DNA of 64,000 nucleotides, from contig CM071599.1 in NCBI GenBank assembly GCA_036435485.1, positions 12,054,803 through 12,118,802 of the forward strand, read 5' to 3'. Every line of letters starts with the position of its first letter. The stretch's first letter is position 1. Under the pieces are notes generated by a model. The model was not told the origin of the DNA. It worked only from the letters and a program-made list of their open reading frames with translations, and made no database searches. The position numbers were made by a program, and so were the translations under genes. This document shows, piece by piece, positions 58,374 to 64,000 of this stretch. This DNA is from Saposhnikovia divaricata. Taxonomy: Eukaryota > Streptophyta > Magnoliopsida > Apiales > Apiaceae.

Positions 58374-61300
58374 CATGGGATCGGAGAAATGGGAGGTGAC
58401 CAGAAGGCCGCACGGATAATTATGTTGGAAGACCTTGAAAAAACAAAGACGTGGAAATGACCGAAGCCAGAAAAAGAAAAAGGGGCGAAAGTGAGGCTGG
58501 AGGCAGTCACCAACTATTAAACATTGAGTTGGAGAAGTTCGGAGCCGACCTATCCAACCCGATCGCCGAACTAGCAGCCGAAACTGAAGAGGTCGAGTTG
58601 TTTGTGGGTCAATCAGGAAAAATGATCCAAATAGGCAAAGACATGAAGCCTGAATTAAAGGAGAAGGTCTCAAAATCATTAGACAGTACCATGATGTATT
58701 TGCCTGGGGGCCCGAAGATATGCCTGGATTAGATCCGTCAATAGCCAAACACTGTCTCAACGTCAAGACCGATGCTTAGCTAGTAAAACGAAAGAAAAGA
58801 AACTTCGCCATGGAAAGGCAGCAAGTCATTCAGGCCGAAGTAGAAAAATTGCTGGAGGCAAAATTCATAGAAGAAATTGACTACCCCGATTGGCTGGCAA
58901 ACGTGGTGGTAGTCAAGAAATCGAACGGCAAATGGAGAATGTGCGTGGATTACACTGATTTGAACAAAAACTATCCGAAAGACCATTATCCCTTCCCGAA
59001 CATCGATCAACTGATAGATGCCACTTCGGGGCATCAAATACTCAGTTTCTTAGACGCTTTCTCAGGATACCACCAAATAGCGATGAATGTCGAGGATATA
59101 CCGAAGACAACATTCATCACACCGAACGGTATATACGCCTACATAAAAATGCCCTTCGGTCTAAAGAATGCAGAGGCAACCTTCCAAAAAATGATCAACA
59201 AGGTTTTCAAACATCAGATCGGCCGAAACATGGAGTGCTACATAGACGATATGATCGTCAAATCATTGAACAAAGATCATGCTGAAAACCTTAAAGAATG
59301 TTTTGAAACATTAAGAAAAAACAATATGACGATCAATCCGAACAAGTGTACGTTCGGAATGGGCAGTGGCAAGTTTCTGGGCTATATGGTCAGTGCACGA
59401 GGAATCGAGGCAAATCCTGAAAAAATACAAGTTGTAATCGACATGAAAGCGCCGAAGACAATTAGGGAAATCAAAAAGCTGACCGGACGAATAGCAGCCC
59501 TAAGGAGATTTATCTCTAGATCAGTCGAAAAAGCTCTACCATTCTTTGAAGTACTTCGGGGGATAAAGACCTTTGAATGGGGTCCAAATTGTCAAAAAGC
59601 ATTTGAAGAACTCAAAGAATATCTGGTAAAAACCCCCCTCTTGATGAGACCAAACCTGAACGAAACTCTGCAGCTATATTTAGCAGTGAACGATCGCACC
59701 CTGGGGGCAGTTCTGATCAAACAACATGAAGGGAATCAATATCCAGTGTTCTACGTCTCTCACATACTAAAAGATGCAGAAACTAGATATCCCAATGCAG
59801 AAAAATTCGCTTATGGGGTGGTCATGGCCTCAAGAAAGTTACGACATTACTTCCAAGGCCGAACGGTGCAAGTAGTAACCGATCAACCATTGAAGAAAAT
59901 TATGCAACGACCCGAGGCTTCGGGCAGAGTGGTTGCTTGGTCGGTCGAATTAGGAGAATTTGACCTAGAATTCGTTCCAAGAATAGCAATTAAAGTACAA
60001 GCCTTAGCCGACTTTATAGTAGAATGCTCTTTCTCTGATTCAAAGGATTTGGGCCTCGAAGAAAAATTGATTCGGTCACCAGGAAAGTGGAAACTCTTTG
60101 TTGATGGGTCGGTAGCCGGATTGAAGTATGGAGCAGGACTCATCCTAACTAGTCCCGAAGGCTTCGAGATATGCCAAGCAATCAGATTCACCTTCCCATT
60201 GACCAACAACGAAGCGGAATATGAAGCATTGATAGCAGGATTGGATTTGGCAAAAGCTTGGAAGTAAAACACCTAGGAGCCTTTAGTGATTCTATGCTAG
60301 TCGTCAAACAGTTCTCGGGGGAGTATGGACAAAAAGATCCACGAACAAAGGCCTACGCTACGAAGGTACGTGAAAGTTCGGAGCTATTTGAATCATTTGA
60401 ATTAATCCAAGTGGCTAGGGAGAATAACATCCGAGCCGATGCCCTATCAAGGTTAGCTTCAGCAGAAATGCAGAACCTCACAGGTTCAATTTATCTAACC
60501 GAAGTAAAGACACCTTCGATAGACAAAAAGTGATGCATGGAAATACACCAAGGAGTTAATTGGATGACACCAATCAGAGCCTTCTTGGAGAAAGGTACCC
60601 TTCCACTTGACAAAAAAGATGCCCAAAGAATCAAATATCGTTCAGCTAGTTACTCCATTATTGAGGGAAGGTTGTTCATAAGGTCAGTCACTCAACCGTT
60701 GCTTCGGTGCCTAGATCCCGAAGGACAGAGAATGGCTCTAGAAAGTGTCCACGAAGGCATTTGCGGAGAGCATCTCGCAGGACGATCATTAGCCTTCAAA
60801 ATCCTCAGACAAGGATTCTTTTGGCCAACAATAAGGGAAGATGCATCCGAATATGCGAAAAAATGCAAGCAGTGTCAGTTGTTCAGCAGTGTGCTGAAGC
60901 AACCCCCGGAGGAAATGACATCGGTGCTAAACCCCATTCCCTTCGCAATGTGGGCTGTAGACATTGTTGGTATCCTCCCGACCAGCACTAAACAAGCAAA
61001 ATACTGTATTGTCGCCATTGATTACATGACCAAATGGGTGGAAGCCAAACCCCTCTCAGCTATCACCGAAGAAGCGGCAAAAAAGTTCGTATTAGAACAG
61101 ATAATATTAAGATTCGGCATCCCGATGATCTGTGTGTCAGACAACGGAACACAATTCATTGGAAGCAAATTCAGGAAATTCTTAGCTGAATTTGGGATTC
61201 AACAAAAGTTCAGCTCAGTCGGTCATCCTCAAGGGAATGGGGCGATCGAAGCAGCTAACAAAATCATTTTCGATGGAATCAAGAAAAGACTTGGAGATTC

Positions 61301-61793
61301 AAAGGGACTTTGGGCCGAAGAACTGCCATATGTCCTATGGGCCTACCAAAAAACTCCAAGATCGTCCATCGGAGAAACGCCATTCAGACTAGCCTTCGGA
61401 ACTGACGCCTTGATGCCAACAGAAGTCGGTCTGGAGTCATATCGGACACAAGTATTTAATGTGGAAACAAATGAACACGGGCTCCGAGCGAACGTTGATT
61501 TGCTTGAAGAAGAAAGGGAGGCAGCCTACCGAAGGAACTTAAGATACCAGCTTCAGGCAGCTCGGTATTACGATTCGGGAATAAAAAAGAGATCCTTCCA
61601 AGTGGGAGACTTAGTACTTTGAGAACTAGCTACTTCCATGCCAACAAAACAGGGGAAACTCATGCCCAACCGGGATGGACCCTACACAGTGGTAGGAATA
61701 GTTTGCCCTGGCACATATAAGCTAGCCCATTCGGACGGAAGCCTCATTAAAAACACGTGGCACGCAGCACGCCTCCGTCGCTTCTATCAGTAA
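58374..61793 (+). pseudogene. gypsy pol: RT, RNase H, second RNase H, integrase (disrupted)
   Basis: Follows the protease in frame after a TAA, then shifts frame several times before 58810. The intact block 58810-60267 has reverse transcriptase (WRMCVDYTDLNK, DAFSGYHQIAM, catalytic YIDDMIVKS near 59240) and the first RNase H (LGAVLIKQ, TDQPLKKIM). A second RNase H starts near 60090 (KLFVDGSVAGLKYGAGLIL) and is split by a frameshift near 60260 (AFSDSMLVVKQFSG, DALSRLAS). A TGA at 60531-60533 precedes integrase. Integrase has the HHCC finger (CKQC near 60865), DDE core (AVDIVG, DNGTQF, GAIEAANK) and a C-terminal region with a TGA at 61620-61622, ending with TAA at 61791-61793 (HAARLRRFYQ). Confidence 0.88.
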
Positions 61794-62047
61794 GCTTCTT
61801 AATACGTGTTTATGCCTACGATTGTTAGCTAAAGCACAATGAAAATCAAATGATGAGTTATGCTTAACGAACCCATGTTCGGGAACGATCGAATAAAACA
61901 TGTGTTCCTATATTTGTTTCAGTATTTAGTTATTTTGACATGATTAAGGCAGGGAGGAAATATTTTTCACCGATCGAATAAAACCTTAATCATTTACAAA
62001 ATACCAAAACACTAGGGACAGATAGGTTATGACCTAATATAACTAAA
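61794..62047. other. post-pol spacer of gypsy element
   Basis: Non-coding, with two copies of CGATCGAATAAAAC-like text (about 61887 and 61972). No frame supported. Confidence 0.5.
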
Positions 62048-62590
62048 CATGCTAGGCCGAAGGCCGAAGATGCACAAATTCGAAAGAAAAATATGCTAAG
62101 GCCGAACACGGCCGAAGATGCATAAAATTAGAAGTAAATTATGCTAAGGCCGAACACGACCGAAGATGCATAAATTAGAAATAAATTATGCTAAGGCCGA
62201 ACAGGCCGAAGATGCATAACAAAGCTAAAATTATGCTAAGGACGAACATGCCGAAGATGCATAACAAAGCTAAAATTATGCTAAGGCCAAACACGACCGA
62301 AGATGCATAACAAAGTTAAAATTATGCTAAGGTCGAACAGGCCGAAGATGCATAACAAAGTTAAAATTATGCTAAGGCCAAACACGGCCGAAGACGCATA
62401 ACAAAGATAAACACGCTAGGCCAAAGGTCGAAGACACATAAAAATATAGAAATTATGCTAAGGCAAAATAATGCCGAAGATGCATAAAAGAAGCAATTAT
62501 GCTAGGCCGATGCCAAAGATGCATAAATAAAATAAAAGTAATTATGCTAAGGAAACATAACACCAAAGATGCATAAAAATAGACCATGTC
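62048..62590 (+). repeat. post-pol tandem array, period about 45-55 bp
   Basis: About eleven degenerate copies of ATTATGCTAAGGCCGAACAC followed by GGCCGAAGATGCATAA and a variable AT-rich linker. The GGCCGAAC...GGCCGAAG core could pair with CGGCC-containing neighbours. It lies between pol and the 3' end of the antisense gene. Confidence 0.85.
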
Positions 62591-62678
62591 AAAGATTAAA
62601 GAAGCCCGAAGGCAAAGTTAAGATTTACAAACCCAAAGGATACCAAAATAAACAGTTCAAAAGAAAACTACAAAGCTA

Positions 62679-64000
62679 CTAGTCGGAAAACGACTCATCT
62701 TCACCTGAAGAGACTACCAGGGGTTCATCGGATTTTTCCCTACCAACGGGATCCGATATTCCAAGCTCTGTATCAAGTAGCTGAGTATGATCAAAACCGA
62801 GAGTATGTGCCTTCACCACAGCATCTTCGTAACCCATCTGGTAGCATCTCTCTTTGGTCAACTCTAGCGTCTTCTACAACTTACGGATGTTCTTCCTGCT
62901 AGCCTTTAGCTGTTGATTTCTCCATTCAATGCAATTCTTCAAAGTATCAACCTCTTTCAATTTCTCCTGGAGAGCATCATTGTTTAACTTCAAGGCTTCG
63001 GCTTGACCAGTCACTCGCTCCAACTCAGTCACCGAGTTTCGAAGGTCCTCTTCCGCCTTAACCGCCCGAACCTCCAACTGGACTACTTGCTTCAACCGGG
63101 TTTGCATTTGTTCTACCCGTTCGGTCACCACAGCCGACCAGGCAGCACCCTGAAAACAAACATGGGAAAAAGTTAAAAAATCTCTAAGGCAAGTAAATAT
63201 GGCCGAAGAAGAAGAAGCTTACCATGGACAGAAGAGTCATCATTTCGGTGCAAGCTTGAAGGTCATCGACCTTAGCAATCGTCGGCCGATCAGCCGGAAG
63301 AATGAGACCATGACAGAGATCACGACCCACATTCCTGGATAGAGGAGGAACTGGAACGATTATTTTATCACTCTCCAAAACTCCCCATTGAGGAGTATAC
63401 ACCTTCAGTTCCGTATCCTCCGACCGAAGCCTCTTTCTTGGTTCGACTGGAGTGTTCGGATCCGCTCCCTTCGATCCTGATTCCTGAGGAAGCGAAGAAG
63501 CAGGTGGAGTAAGGACCAAACTCCTTTCCTCCTGGTTGGGAGCCGATTTTTCCACCCCTTCGGCCTGCTTAGCAGCAGCCTCTTCAGCAGCCAGAGCGGC
63601 AATGGCAAGTTCGGCCGCCTTCCTCCTTTTCCGTTCCAAAATTTCCTCTCGGGAAGCCACTACACAAAAACAAAGGGATTAAAACATAAAACAAAGGGAA
63701 CACGCAGTTAAGACATAATAAACTTGGAAAAAATGAAAGAATGTTACCACTACCCCAAAGACCGAGCAGCCAATCATTATCCCGACTGTTCTCTAGGGGA
63801 ACCTTATCCATTTTGAGTTCGTAGAGAAGCTTATAATCATGCTTATCCGCCTCCAAAGGATCTGCAAATCTCAATTTCTGTGGATCGACCTCTCTCCATA
63901 TGCCAAACTTCTCCATCCTTGGGCCCGAAACAAACACCCACTTGATGTGAGTTTCTTTGTTACTCGAATTTGTTTGTGCCCAGTCGGCTCGGTTATTCCT
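62679..64000 (-). CDS. antisense gene of Tat-type element, three exons in window, function unknown
   Basis: On the minus strand, exon 1 runs from the right edge to 63748, exon 2 is 63659-63223 and exon 3 is 63149-62679. Both introns have clear signals (donors GTAACA and GTAAGC; acceptors TGTGTAG and TTTTCAG), and the frame is kept across both. The protein begins outside the window. Visible parts are FGIWREVDPQKLRFADPLEA (exon 1), an Ala/Glu/Lys-rich helix EEILERKRRKAAELAIAALA (exon 2) and a long coiled coil (exon 3, from TERVEQMQTRLKQVV). One in-frame TAG at 62876-62874 interrupts exon 3 before the final TAG at 62681-62679. Antisense ORFs are known in Retand/Grande-like elements, but their role is unknown. 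Confidence 0.72.

Larger units (their letters stand above)
55833..64000 (+). mobile_element. Ty3-gypsy element, Tat/Retand lineage (right end outside window)
   Basis: Starts at a 454-bp LTR 34 bp after the CACTA target duplicate. The primer binding site TGGCGCCGTCTGTGGG is at 56289-56304. gag, protease, RT, two RNase H domains and integrase follow, then a non-coding repeat field and a spliced gene on the opposite strand. Dual RNase H and a long post-pol region with an antisense ORF are features of the Tat clade (Retand, Grande). Several stops and frameshifts lie in gag-pol. The 3' LTR is not in the window. Confidence 0.88.

Noticed and set aside
62048..62590. CRISPR-like spaced repeats
   Set aside because: Repeat units are degenerate, spacing varies, spacers are AT-rich variants of each other, and the setting is a plant retrotransposon.

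Overview
This is nuclear DNA from a flowering plant, most likely a eudicot. Genes have many GT-AG introns, the intergenic DNA is AT-rich, and two intact host genes match Arabidopsis families in protein sequence and length. Most of the window is transposable elements. For many of them both ends and the target-site duplication (TSD) can be read directly.

Layout. 1-4.4 kb holds possible exon remnants of an unrecognised host gene, broken by a TRIM-type LTR element (826-1695), a Stowaway-like MITE (2016-2183) and a hAT element (2804-4233) that carries a nested Helitron (3471-3820). 5.7-11.1 kb is a full-length but decayed LINE. 11.8-20.1 kb is the complete gene for the largest subunit of RNA polymerase II (NRPB1; 14 exons, 1834 residues). 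21.1-35.8 kb is a young 14.65-kb SIRE/Maximus-type Ty1-copia element with gag, pol and a long env-like third frame. 37.5-42.1 kb is a shorter, more decayed copia element. A small minus-strand gene with a PNRC-like motif lies at 43.6-44.1 kb, followed by MITEs and hAT-like repeats. 47.5-50.6 kb is a nine-exon gene homologous to Arabidopsis At4g15545 (NAIP1-like), with a SINE in intron 2 and a truncated SINE upstream. 50.8-55.8 kb is a non-autonomous CACTA transposon carrying a fragment of a riboflavin-biosynthesis (RIBA) gene. 55.8 kb to the right edge is a Tat/Retand-type Ty3-gypsy element with dual RNase H domains and a spliced gene on the opposite strand; it continues beyond the window.

The host genes are unrelated and share no pathway: NRPB1 makes mRNA, the At4g15545 homologue belongs to a family linked to ER bodies, and the PNRC-like protein is uncharacterised. 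The most interesting signals are the RIBA fragment inside the CACTA element, the env-like frame broken only by in-frame stops, the diverged and locally re-duplicated CTD of NRPB1 with a GC-AG intron elsewhere in that gene, and the intron-containing antisense gene of the gypsy element. Nothing resembling CRISPR, prokaryotic genes or tRNA/rRNA genes was found.
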